This document shows, one piece after another, positions 9,016 through 16,505 of a stretch of 36,575 nucleotides of DNA; within the stretch, counting starts at the first letter, position 1; each line of letters opens with the position of its first letter. The stretch lies in contig CALIOE010000099.1 of NCBI GenBank assembly GCA_938044775.1, forward strand, positions 1-36,575, read 5' to 3'. Source of the DNA: an uncultured Rhizobiaceae group bacterium. GTDB taxonomy: Bacteria; Pseudomonadota; Alphaproteobacteria; Rhizobiales; Rhizobiaceae. Under the pieces are notes generated by a model, which worked only from the letters and a program-made list of their open reading frames with translations, was not told the DNA's origin and did no database searches. Both the position numbers and the translations under genes were made by a program.

Positions 9016-9063
9016 AATCACTGTTTCCAGCGCCACCGCAGGCAGCGCCGGAAGACGGTGATT
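9016..9063 (-). other. Intercistronic hairpin between binding-protein and permease genes
   Basis: In the minus-strand transcript AATCAC (9063-9058) pairs with GTGATT (9021-9016), followed by further matches (CTTCC with GGAAA/GGAA) and an inner stem GCGCTGCC/GGTGGCGC with a TGC loop. It lies in the 68-base gap after the binding-protein stop and has no T-run. Such hairpins protect upstream mRNA and so favour excess binding protein; that role is inferred. Confidence 0.6.
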
Positions 9064-9070
9064 GCGCGCT

Positions 9071-10090
9071 CTAGTTCACAACCTTCTCGTTCCAGCGTTC
9101 GACCCAGCCATCGCGATTGTCGATGATGGCGCCGGAATCGAGCATGTTCAGAGAATTAATGAGCTCGGCGCCATAGGTCAGGCTTTCGGCAATTTCATCG
9201 CTCACAACCACTTTGGCGTTCGCCGGACTGTCCAGCTTCATCTCCGCAATCCGCGTCTGGGTTTCATTCGACAGCCAATACTCCATAAACTGATAGGCGA
9301 GCTCTTCATTGCCGTTTCCCTTCGTCATCAACATAACGTTCATACCGCCGGTTTGCCCCTCTTTGGGTTCGGCCCATTTGAACGGGAATTTTGCGCCCGA
9401 GAAACGGCTCCAGGCGAAGCGTCCGACCGGGGCGGCAATGACCTCCTCCTGCAGCATCAGCTGTGCCAGCTGCGATGAGCGGCCATAGAAGGTGACGATG
9501 TCTTCTTTCTTCTCTCCAATTGCGTCGATGGTTTTTGAAAAGTCGATCCCCTCGTGACCCAGTGCTTTACTCAGCATGTGCAGAGTCAACGGACCCTGGG
9601 TGCCGGTAATGTTCGGCAAGGCGACCCGGCCTTTGACTTTCTCGGAGAGCAAGTCCGCCCAGCTGTCGATTTCAACCAGGTCTGAACGATAGACGATGGA
9701 CGTTGCGTAGAATCCATATCCAACAGCCATGTTGTTACCGATGGGATCCTGCGCAGATTTGTAGAGGTCTGCATGGCTTGGAATTTTTGATGTATCGAGC
9801 GGCTGCAACAACCCTTTGCGCGCCAGGGCAAGAGCGTCATGAGAAGACATCACGGCCATATCAACAACAGGATTTGCGGCATTGGCCTCGATTTTGGCCA
9901 TGCGTTCAACACTGTTGCCGGTTTCGACAACGAGTTCACAATTGCAGATCTTTTCAAAGGGATCGTAGAGCGCCTTCTTAAAGGCATCCTGCGCAAACGA
10001 GTATACCGAAATTGTGAGCTTTTTATCTGCGGCCTGGGCCACGCCTGACGTCAGGAAAAGAGCGGTGGTAAGAGCGAGAAGGACTTTCAT
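9071..10090 (-). CDS. Periplasmic substrate-binding protein (PotD/extracellular solute-binding family 1 type)
   Basis: A 339-residue binding protein. The start is the ATG at 10090 with AAGGAG upstream, giving the signal peptide MKVLLALTTALFLTSGVAQA then ADKKLTISVYSF. The mature protein has the PotD-like layout: ISVYSFAQDAFKKALYDPFEK, then VVDMAVMSSHDALALARKGLLQPLD, then NNMAVGYGFYATSIVYRSD and the LPNITGTQGP hinge region. The start overlaps the LacI stop by 4 bases (ATGA), so regulator and binding protein are coupled. I do not see the acidic residues that would argue for a polyamine ligand, but I could not align it. Ligand inferred from neighbours: a purine base, nucleoside or derivative. Confidence 0.9.
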   Translation of the reverse strand: MKVLLALTTALFLTSGVAQAADKKLTISVYSFAQDAFKKALYDPFEKICNCELVVETGNSVERMAKIEANAANPVVDMAVMSSHDALALARKGLLQPLDTSKIPSHADLYKSAQDPIGNNMAVGYGFYATSIVYRSDLVEIDSWADLLSEKVKGRVALPNITGTQGPLTLHMLSKALGHEGIDFSKTIDAIGEKKEDIVTFYGRSSQLAQLMLQEEVIAAPVGRFAWSRFSGAKFPFKWAEPKEGQTGGMNVMLMTKGNGNEELAYQFMEYWLSNETQTRIAEMKLDSPANAKVVVSDEIAESLTYGAELINSLNMLDSGAIIDNRDGWVERWNEKVVN

Positions 10091-11088
10091 ATTGATCTCC
10101 TTGTTTTGTTTTCGAGGGGCTGGATTTCGGGAAGGCAATGAAAAGGTGCCACAGATTCGCGAACCTTGAGGAACATCGATACCGTCGTCGGGTCTGGCAA
10201 ATGACTGTCTTGTCGGATGGCAGCACTTAAATAGGCTACGGCTCTGGCCGCGATTTCAGGAATGTCAGAAGTAACAGAAGAGAGCGTCGGACGCATGGCT
10301 TGTGCCAGGGGCAGATCATCAAAGCCGATCACACTGATGTCCTCGGGACATCTTATGCCATTTCTTGCCGCCTCTGTTACGATCCGCAGACTCAGCAGGT
10401 CTGAGACCGTCAACACAGCTGTCATGCCTCCCCGGTGTCGGGCAACGATCTCAGAAAAATCTTGCCCAGCCCAGGATGTTTCGTAGGTGGCATGGTCCGC
10501 CAATTCGTCGATCATGCCGGCGATCCGGTCGGACTGTACGCGTGAACCGGCATCCTCACCGAGCAGCAAAAAATTTCTATGACCCAGATCCAAAAGACTT
10601 TTTGCAGCCAATGAGCCCCCCTGGCGATGATTTGCCGACACAGTGTTTTGAGGATCATCTGGTGTACCGACTACCGCCACCGGCAGGGAATACGGAATAT
10701 CGGGTGTCGTCCTGCGCAAAGGGATCAGCACAATGCCGTCTACTCCTCTTTGGATCAGTTGATTGATCGCCTTGGCCTGCCCGGCCTCGTGGCCACGTGC
10801 GTTGGCAACAAGCACACCAAATCCGGATTTATCCGCTTCAGCTTCCATACCTTCGGCAAATTCGGGGAACGCCTGCATGGTTATGTCGGGCATAACCAAA
10901 CCCAAAATGCCGCTCCGGCCTGTTTTTAGGGCTCGGGCTGCAGGGCTTGGCACATAGCCCAACTGCTGAGCACGGGAAGTCACCAAATCAATAACATCGG
11001 CAGAAACACGCCCTTTGCCGGTTAAGGCATTGGACACCGTTGCCACAGAAATACCAAGGTCGCGGGCAATTTGCTTTTGATTTGTCAG
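10087..11088 (-). CDS. LacI-family transcriptional regulator (probable CTG start)
   Basis: A LacI/GalR regulator of about 333 residues. Family N-termini begin a few residues before the helix-turn-helix. Reading upstream of the first GTG (11046) the frame continues TNQKQIARDLGIS into VATVSNALTGKGRVS, an intact LacI HTH plus hinge helix (LGYVPSPAARAL). The only codon giving a family-length start is a CTG at 11086-11088, 8 bases after AGGGG; there is no in-frame ATG, GTG or TTG between it and the upstream TAA. Starting at the GTG would remove half the HTH. The C-terminal sensor domain (GILGLVMPDI, IGFDDLPLAQAMRPTLSSV) is complete. It is the first gene of the transporter-ade operon and its stop overlaps the binding-protein start. 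Effector probably a purine. Confidence 0.85.
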   Translation of the reverse strand: MTNQKQIARDLGISVATVSNALTGKGRVSADVIDLVTSRAQQLGYVPSPAARALKTGRSGILGLVMPDITMQAFPEFAEGMEAEADKSGFGVLVANARGHEAGQAKAINQLIQRGVDGIVLIPLRRTTPDIPYSLPVAVVGTPDDPQNTVSANHRQGGSLAAKSLLDLGHRNFLLLGEDAGSRVQSDRIAGMIDELADHATYETSWAGQDFSEIVARHRGGMTAVLTVSDLLSLRIVTEAARNGIRCPEDISVIGFDDLPLAQAMRPTLSSVTSDIPEIAARAVAYLSAAIRQDSHLPDPTTVSMFLKVRESVAPFHCLPEIQPLENKTRRSI

Positions 11089-11104
11089 AACCGATCCCCT
11101 ACAT

Positions 11105-11122
11105 TGATTAAACGATTAATCA
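11105..11122. promoter_or_regulatory. LacI-family operator
   Basis: TGATTAAACGATTAATCA is an 18-bp palindrome with 16 of 18 bases symmetric and the central CG that LacI-family proteins favour. It lies between the LacI-transporter-ade operon and the divergent amidohydrolase gene, 17 bases upstream of the presumed lacI start codon, so one bound dimer could control both directions. Confidence 0.72.
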
Positions 11123-11178
11123 GCGATTCCAGCTCATTGTCAAGCTCTTCGCTTTTTGCTTTTGGGAACGGCGAAGCC

Positions 11179-12507
11179 ATGAGAACACTTCTCCACAACG
11201 CTCGCTTACTCACAATGAACGAGACTTTCGACGAGCACCTGTGCGGATGGATTGTCGTTGAAGACGCCCATATTGCAGCCATGGGTGATGGTCCCGTACC
11301 CGACATGCACAAAGCCGCGGACGAAATCATCGATGTGAACGGTGATCTCATCATGCCGGGCATGGTCAACACCCATTGTCACATGCCCATGACCCTCTTT
11401 CGCGGCTTGGGCGAAGATGTGGACGACCGTCTGTACCGTTATATTCTGCCGCTGGAGAAAGAGGCCATCACACCAGATGTTGTGCGGGTAGGGTCAAACC
11501 TGGCAGCATTGGAAATGATGCTCGGCGGTGTCACCACCGTCGCCGACATGTACTGGTTTGAACAGCATGTAGGCCGCGCGCTTGACGCAGCAGGGATGCG
11601 GGGCGTGGTTGGACAGACACTGGCAGATTTCGATCCGCCGGACCACAATACTTTTCATGAAGGATTTGGGTTGGTTGATGACCTCCGGGAAGAGTTCCGC
11701 CACCACGACAGGATAAGCGCTTCGATTGCCCCTCACGCCCCCTACTCTACGGGCCCGAAAGTCATGGAGCGTGTTGGTCAATATGCCGCTGACCATCCCG
11801 ATGTAAAAATTCAGATGCATCTGGCCGAGATGAAATCAGAACTGGCCTGGTGTGAAAAAAACCACCAAATGCGCCCCGTTGCGTTGGCCGACAAGGCAGG
11901 AATCCTGCGCTCGGGCGCTATCATGGCTCATTGTCTGGAACTGACCCCCGAAGAAATAGAAGTTATGGCTGAACGCAAGATCGGTGTCGCACATAATGCG
12001 CGATCGAACGCAAAAGCTGGCCGTGGCATAGCACCGGTCGAGGCCATGCGCGAAAGCGGCCTGCCGGTTGGCCTTGCCAGTGATGGCCCGATGAGCGGCA
12101 ACACACTGGACCTGTTTTCTCAACTCGCACCCGCTTCCATGTTTGCAAAACTTCTGGGCCAAAGCAGAGCGTGCTTACCGGCTCGCGATGTAGTACAAAT
12201 GGCAACAATTGAAGGGGCCCGGGTGCTCGGATTGGCCGACAAGATCGGTTCGATTGAGCAGGCCAAACACGCTGACCTTATTCGGGTTTCTCTCGATGCC
12301 CCGCGAATGAACCCAATTTTTGACATTTACGCAGCTCTGGTATTCTCAGCCAGCCCAAGCGATGTGTTGGATGTGATGATTGACGGACAATGGGTGGTCA
12401 CAGACCGCCGCTCGCAAACGCTGGAACATCAAAAAGTGCTGGGCGATGCCCGACAAGTCACCGAACAGTTTAAGAAAAAAATCTCCCGCATCGATACAAT
12501 CAGTTGA
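11179..12507 (+). CDS. Amidohydrolase of the MTA/SAH (purine) deaminase subgroup
   Basis: A 442-residue metal-dependent deaminase. Ligands and active-site residues are visible: NTHCHMPMT (His66, His68), QMHLAEM (His214, Glu217), MAHCLEL (His251) and ASDGPMSGN (Asp302). HMPMTLFRG near the first metal motif is typical of the S-adenosylhomocysteine / 5-methylthioadenosine deaminase and related aminopurine, pterin and triazine hydrolase subgroup of COG0402. The start at 11179 gives the usual beta-strand opening (MRTLLHNARLLTMNE); the longer frame to 11071 runs through the operator. Divergent from the LacI-ABC-ade operon and sharing its operator, so it likely acts on the same imported purine. Exact substrate (adenosine derivative, oxidised purine, isoxanthopterin) cannot be read from the sequence. 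Confidence 0.85.
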   Translation: MRTLLHNARLLTMNETFDEHLCGWIVVEDAHIAAMGDGPVPDMHKAADEIIDVNGDLIMPGMVNTHCHMPMTLFRGLGEDVDDRLYRYILPLEKEAITPDVVRVGSNLAALEMMLGGVTTVADMYWFEQHVGRALDAAGMRGVVGQTLADFDPPDHNTFHEGFGLVDDLREEFRHHDRISASIAPHAPYSTGPKVMERVGQYAADHPDVKIQMHLAEMKSELAWCEKNHQMRPVALADKAGILRSGAIMAHCLELTPEEIEVMAERKIGVAHNARSNAKAGRGIAPVEAMRESGLPVGLASDGPMSGNTLDLFSQLAPASMFAKLLGQSRACLPARDVVQMATIEGARVLGLADKIGSIEQAKHADLIRVSLDAPRMNPIFDIYAALVFSASPSDVLDVMIDGQWVVTDRRSQTLEHQKVLGDARQVTEQFKKKISRIDTIS

Positions 12508-12590
12508 AGATTGCTGCTCAGACTGGAGTGTTGCCGGCCGTCGCAATTCGGTCAGCGATGTCCTTTAGGCATTGCCGGGTTAAGTCATTT

Positions 12591-12625
12591 TACCGGTTGT
12601 CGCATGGGAGCATTCAGCACCGGTA
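12591..12625. repeat. Inverted repeat between convergent genes
   Basis: TACCGGT (12591-12597) and ACCGGTA (12619-12625) form a perfect 7-bp inverted repeat around a 21-nt loop in the gap between the convergent amidohydrolase and CoA-transferase genes. No T-run follows on either strand, so a terminator role is uncertain. Confidence 0.3.
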
Positions 12626-12632
12626 GAAAAGA

Positions 12633-13952
12633 CTACGGAGCGGCCGCAAAGAAGCCGCGTGGGATCAACCCGTTGTCATAGGCTTCTCGTTCAAGACTTT
12701 CGCGGAAACCCGGGTGAGCAAGTTCGATGAGCGCCTGGGCTCGTTCGGCAGTGCACTTTCCCTTGAGATTGGCGATCCCGTACTCGGTCACCACATACAT
12801 CATATCAGCCCGGGTTGTTGTTACGGTGTTTCCCGGCGTCAAACTAAGGACGATGCGACTGCGGGTTTCCTCGCCTCGCTGAAAGGTTGATGCGAGGCAA
12901 ATGAAGGACTTACCACCCTTTGATGCATAAGCTCCGCGGGCAAACTGCGCCTGCCCCCCAGTACCGGTCAAATGGCGATGACCGTCCGTTTCCGATGCTG
13001 CCTGACCTGTAAGATCGATCTGAGTCGTGTTGTTTATCGCGACCACATTATCGTTGAGCATAATATTCTGCGGCAGATTGGTGTAGTCCACCGCGTGAAA
13101 TTCGAAGTCCGGATTGCGGTCGATCGTTTCGTAAAGACGAGTCGATCCCAGCGCGAATGTGGAGACCACTTTTCCCGCATTCAATTGCTTGCGCGCACCC
13201 GTAACCCGACCCGCTCGATACAAATCGACAATGCCGTCTGTCAGCATTTCCGTGTGAACACCAAGGTCTTGCGCGTTGCTCTCCTGCAGAAGACTGCATA
13301 CTGCGTTCGGCATACCACCGATCCCGATTTGCAAACACGCGCCATCTTCAATCTCGCCAATGATCAGTCGCGCGACGGCCTGGTCGACATCAGTCGGTGG
13401 TGGATTAGGCAATTCCGGCGCCGGAGCATCGTCTCCTGTTATGACGTAGTCAATCTCGCTCTCATGAATGGATACGCCCTCTCCCATCACGTGCGGAACT
13501 CCCGTCGTCTCTTCAACGATGACGACACGGGCGCGATCGATGATGGCGCGCAGCCAAAGTGTCGCTGCACTGAGGTTGAAATTTCCCTGTGCATCCATTG
13601 GTCGTGCTTTGACGATGAGAATGTCGACCGGATCGATGAAGCGTCGGTAGTAATCGGGGATTTCGCCCAGATTGACCGGCAGGTAATTCGAGCGTCCAAT
13701 GTCATGCATCTTTCGGTCGTAGCTCGAAAAATGAAGACTCACCCATTGAAACACGACACCCTCCGGATCGGCCTCAAGCACGGCGCGCGGCCGGACCGTC
13801 AGGCAGGAACGTATCCGCACGTTATGCAATTGGTTCTTGCGCTTCGCGAGAGCCGCGTCAAACACATCGGGCTGGCTGAAAATAGCGCCGTAATCGAGCC
13901 ACATGCCAGGCTGAACCAACCCCGCGGCCTCCTCTGCAGTGATCCGTTGCAT
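12633..13952 (-). CDS. Acetyl-CoA hydrolase / 4-hydroxybutyrate CoA-transferase family protein
   Basis: A 439-residue single-chain CoA-transferase. The start at 13952 has GAGGA 5 bases upstream and gives the usual family length (about 430-440); the frame extends to 14081 but those residues look non-coding. Family landmarks: the GIGGMPNAV loop (about 210-218), GVHTEM with Glu235 at the catalytic position, and the late TEYGIANLKGK motif. It should swap CoA between acetyl-CoA (or another donor) and a short acid such as 4-hydroxybutyrate, butyrate or propionate. Monocistronic, minus strand, divergent from the amidase gene of the GntR cluster, so it may supply the CoA step of that route; this is inference from position only. 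Confidence 0.87.
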   Translation of the reverse strand: MQRITAEEAAGLVQPGMWLDYGAIFSQPDVFDAALAKRKNQLHNVRIRSCLTVRPRAVLEADPEGVVFQWVSLHFSSYDRKMHDIGRSNYLPVNLGEIPDYYRRFIDPVDILIVKARPMDAQGNFNLSAATLWLRAIIDRARVVIVEETTGVPHVMGEGVSIHESEIDYVITGDDAPAPELPNPPPTDVDQAVARLIIGEIEDGACLQIGIGGMPNAVCSLLQESNAQDLGVHTEMLTDGIVDLYRAGRVTGARKQLNAGKVVSTFALGSTRLYETIDRNPDFEFHAVDYTNLPQNIMLNDNVVAINNTTQIDLTGQAASETDGHRHLTGTGGQAQFARGAYASKGGKSFICLASTFQRGEETRSRIVLSLTPGNTVTTTRADMMYVVTEYGIANLKGKCTAERAQALIELAHPGFRESLEREAYDNGLIPRGFFAAAP

Positions 13953-14250
13953 CCACGTCCTCGCCCAGAATATCTTGCTTAGGTGTCCAGCCCGCATAGG
14001 AATTGCCGGGCCGGGAAAAGATTGCACAGAATTGGTTTGTCTGGCCACTAGAGAATGCTGATCCGCATGCCGAACGATCATGACAAGTCCGCCAACGTGC
14101 TCCAGGCGTTATGCTGGCTCTGGACTTTGTCCTGCGGCATAAGGGGTGACAAGTAAGCCGAAACGGCAGGAACGGGGCCGCACAAAAAAAGCTGGACAAA
14201 CAGCAGTCAACCGAAGAGCTTTTTGGCAAGACTGCACGGAGAAGTTTTCG
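13953..14250. other. Divergent intergenic region (CoA-transferase / amidase)
   Basis: About 300 bases between two divergent genes. It holds the ribosome sites of both (GAGGA for the CoA-transferase, GGAG for the amidase) and an imperfectly spaced inverted repeat TTATGC/GCATAA (14109-14114 and 14137-14142). A single half-site-like GGACAAA (14194-14200) resembles the GntR palindrome of this cluster but lacks its partner. No gene seen. Confidence 0.45.
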
Positions 14251-14892
14251 ATGAGTGACACGCTGGAGCAGAATTACGATAAGGCCGGCTACCACGCCAG
14301 GCAAAAATCCGGGGCCCGCCCTGCCCTATTGCTCGTCGATTTCGCCGAGGCCTATTTCGATCCCGATGCACCACTCTTCGGTGGTGAGGGATGCGTCTCA
14401 GCGCGGGATCATGCGATCAGACTGGCAGCATCGGCACGCGAAGCTTCAGTCCCTGTCATCTTTACCGAAGTAAAATACCAACCAGGCGGCAGTGATGGCG
14501 GGGCCTTCTATGCCAAGGTGCCCGCTCTTTCCTGCTTTGAGGCGGGTCGCGACACACAGCGCCTCGTTAAAGGGCTTAGCGTCGGTCCAGATGACCTGAT
14601 GATTACCAAGCAATACCCAAGTGCGTTTTTTGGTACGTCGCTTGCCGCTACGCTTCACTTTATGAAGGTCGATACACTTATCATTGGTGGCCTCACGACC
14701 TCGGGCTGTGTACGGGCAACCTGCATTGACAGCATATCGTCCGGGTTTGTCACGCTCGTTGCAAATGAGGCGTGTGGAGACCGGGCAAGCGAGCCCCACG
14801 AGGCGAACTTGTTCGACATGAGCGCAAAATACGCCGACCTCATCGCTACCAGCGACGCTATTGATTATATGAACAGCTGCGCGCCTACATAA
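14251..14892 (+). CDS. Isochorismatase-family amidohydrolase (N-carbamoylsarcosine/maleamate amidase type)
   Basis: A 213-residue cytoplasmic cysteine hydrolase. The catalytic triad is complete: Asp30 (LLLVDFAEAYF), Lys120 (MITKQYPSAFFGT) and Cys153 (GGLTTSGCVRAT), with the TTSGC loop that carries the cis peptide. The K-x-Y-PSAFFGT and TTSGCVRAT signatures place it nearer to N-carbamoylsarcosine amidase and maleamate amidohydrolase (NicF) than to isochorismatase or nicotinamidase. The ATG at 14251 is preferred over 14146 because the upstream part is low-quality basic sequence. Its 3' end overlaps the convergent SDR by 8 bases. Near a maleate-isomerase-like gene and a flavin monooxygenase, an acid amide from an opened N-ring is a reasonable substrate, but this is inferred. 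Confidence 0.86.
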   Translation: MSDTLEQNYDKAGYHARQKSGARPALLLVDFAEAYFDPDAPLFGGEGCVSARDHAIRLAASAREASVPVIFTEVKYQPGGSDGGAFYAKVPALSCFEAGRDTQRLVKGLSVGPDDLMITKQYPSAFFGTSLAATLHFMKVDTLIIGGLTTSGCVRATCIDSISSGFVTLVANEACGDRASEPHEANLFDMSAKYADLIATSDAIDYMNSCAPT

Positions 14893-15688
14893 TGCGCGGT
14901 TTCTCGCCGGTGTCGTCGCGAGCCGTCTCTGGCGACTCTTCATTCCAAAGGCGCGCAATATACCGGCCACCGGTCAATCCGTTCGACGCATCGGACGCGA
15001 GCCACAGGATCGGTCGACGCATCAGGCGCGGCGAAAGCAGATTTCCGTCAGCACCTTGCTTATTTGGCGACGGTGGCAGCAGATCAGTATCAGTCGCCCC
15101 ACCAGGCAGAAGAACATTGACATCCACCCCGGTGCCGTCGAGCTCAGCCGCCCACACACGACTCGCAGCCTCAAGAAACGCTTTTGTCGGACCATAGGGC
15201 GAGTAGCCTTGCCGGATCATAGTTTGGTCCGATGTTGATATGTTGATGATCTTTCCGAATCCCTGAGCAAGCATTTGCGGAATCGCCGCACGGGCCATTA
15301 GAAAGGGACCGTTGATGTTGGCGTCAACAATGGCTTCCCAGGCCTCCGGCGAAGCCTCCCAAAACTTTGTCGGCACGGTGTTGAAAGTTTCCGAAATCTT
15401 ACGCATGCCCAATCCGGCATTGTTGACCAGAACATCGAGCCGACCAAATGTCGCTACGGTCTTCTCAACGGCATGAGCCGCTGCAGCCGGGTCAGTGACG
15501 TCTGCGGCAAGAGCGATTGCCCGCCCTCCAACGGCAGACCGGGTGTCTTCCAACGCATCAGTCCAGGTGGCCCCCGTAACCGCGACCAGGGCCCCGGCTT
15601 CTGCCAGAGCCATAGCCATCTCCCTCCCCAGGCCCCGTGACCCGCCGGTGACAAGCACAACCCGCCCAACCAACGAATCGTGCGTCAT
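14885..15688 (-). CDS. SDR-family oxidoreductase
   Basis: A 267-residue classical short-chain dehydrogenase. Rossmann motif TGGSRGLG at 14-21, NNAG at 89-92, catalytic Tyr165-x-x-x-Lys169 (YGPTK) with Ser151/Ser153 before it. It oxidises or reduces a hydroxyl/carbonyl with NAD(P). The start at 15688 overlaps the stop of the preceding SDR by 4 bases (ATGA), so the two dehydrogenases are made together. The insertion ISETFNTVPTKFWEASPE at about 98-115 is longer than usual and may shape the substrate pocket. Part of the GntR-controlled group through the promoter region at 16411-16505. Confidence 0.88.
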   Translation of the reverse strand: MTHDSLVGRVVLVTGGSRGLGREMAMALAEAGALVAVTGATWTDALEDTRSAVGGRAIALAADVTDPAAAAHAVEKTVATFGRLDVLVNNAGLGMRKISETFNTVPTKFWEASPEAWEAIVDANINGPFLMARAAIPQMLAQGFGKIINISTSDQTMIRQGYSPYGPTKAFLEAASRVWAAELDGTGVDVNVLLPGGATDTDLLPPSPNKQGADGNLLSPRLMRRPILWLASDASNGLTGGRYIARLWNEESPETARDDTGEKPRIM

Positions 15689-16410
15689 GGCATGTAGCTC
15701 CCACCGTTTACCCACAATACCTGTCCGGTCATGAACTGGGCTCCCGGCCCCAAAAGAAAGAGTATAGGACCGACAACATCTTCGGGTATCGCAATGCGGC
15801 CAAGCGGCGTTGCATTGGCCACCGCCCGAAGGTCAATTGGCGCGGTTGCCACAGCAGTCCGGCCTTCACCGCCCCGCAAAAAGGCGGTATCGAGGACACT
15901 TGGGCCAACGGCATTGACCCGAACTTCGGGTGCAGCTTCAAGCGCCATCGTTTTTGTCAGACTGATCAGTCCCGCTTTGGCTGCGGCATAGGGGCCGAAT
16001 CCGGGGCGGGCATGGGCGCCGAGGCCTGACGCCACATTCACCATCGCGCCGCGTCCTTCATGAAGGTGCGGAAGAGCTGCTTTCGCGGCCAGAAACGCGC
16101 CGCGCAGATTGCCACTTATCACTTCATCAAAATCGTCGAGAGAAGTATCGGCCAACTCACGGTGGGGTGACATGAATCCGGCCAGGTTCACGAATCCAGC
16201 CAGCGGCCCGATATCTGCAAAAGCCGCTTCGACGTCGGAAGCGCGACCGATATCGACTTCCACTGTCCGAACTTCCGATGGCAGGCGATGCGAAGCGAGC
16301 GACGCCGGCAGATCGAGTGCAACGACATCCCAGCCCTCTTCCAGGGAGCGGGCGGTGAGAATACGGCCAATTCCGCCAGCGGCCCCCAAAATAGCAAGTT
16401 TTCGATTCAT
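15685..16410 (-). CDS. SDR-family oxidoreductase, probably NAD-dependent
   Basis: A 242-residue classical SDR. GAAGGIG at 9-15, Asp33 at the end of the second strand (VALDLP, suggesting NAD rather than NADP), NLAG at 75-78, Ser128, Tyr141 and Lys145 (YAAAK), and the C-terminal TGQVLWVNGGSYMP typical of FabG-like dehydrogenases. The start at 16410 begins right at the Rossmann strand; an in-frame ATG at 16434 is the alternative, and neither has a strong ribosome site. First gene of a two-gene operon with the SDR at 14885, divergent from the flavin monooxygenase across a GntR-type operator. Confidence 0.88.
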   Translation of the reverse strand: MNRKLAILGAAGGIGRILTARSLEEGWDVVALDLPASLASHRLPSEVRTVEVDIGRASDVEAAFADIGPLAGFVNLAGFMSPHRELADTSLDDFDEVISGNLRGAFLAAKAALPHLHEGRGAMVNVASGLGAHARPGFGPYAAAKAGLISLTKTMALEAAPEVRVNAVGPSVLDTAFLRGGEGRTAVATAPIDLRAVANATPLGRIAIPEDVVGPILFLLGPGAQFMTGQVLWVNGGSYMP

Positions 16411-16435
16411 GAGGCCATTGTGTGCGCCGTCCATG

Positions 16436-16451
16436 ATTTGTCCAGACAAAT
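16436..16451. promoter_or_regulatory. GntR-type operator, site 1
   Basis: ATTTGTCCAGACAAAT: 7-bp inverted arms ATTTGTC/GACAAAT around CA. It shares the ATTTGTCC-GACAAATTATT core with the perfect palindrome at 19386-19417 and is followed by TTGACG (16457-16462), as at the other site. Located between the divergent SDR operon and the monooxygenase-gntR operon. Confidence 0.72.
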
Positions 16452-16505
16452 TATTCTTGACGGAAAGGTCCGCTCCCGTACGGTTGCACGAAACAGGAGT
16501 CGACA

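Noticed and set aside
9030..9047. Direct repeat CAGCGCC...CAGCGCC considered as a binding site
   Set aside because: It lies inside the intercistronic hairpin and is explained by the inner stem; no promoter is expected there.
12972..13982. 336-codon plus-strand frame
   Set aside because: It is the antisense shadow of the CoA-transferase gene, whose family motifs are all intact on the minus strand.
14109..14142. TTATGC/GCATAA inverted repeat as an operator
   Set aside because: Only 6-bp arms with a 22-base spacer and no second copy; too weak to call.
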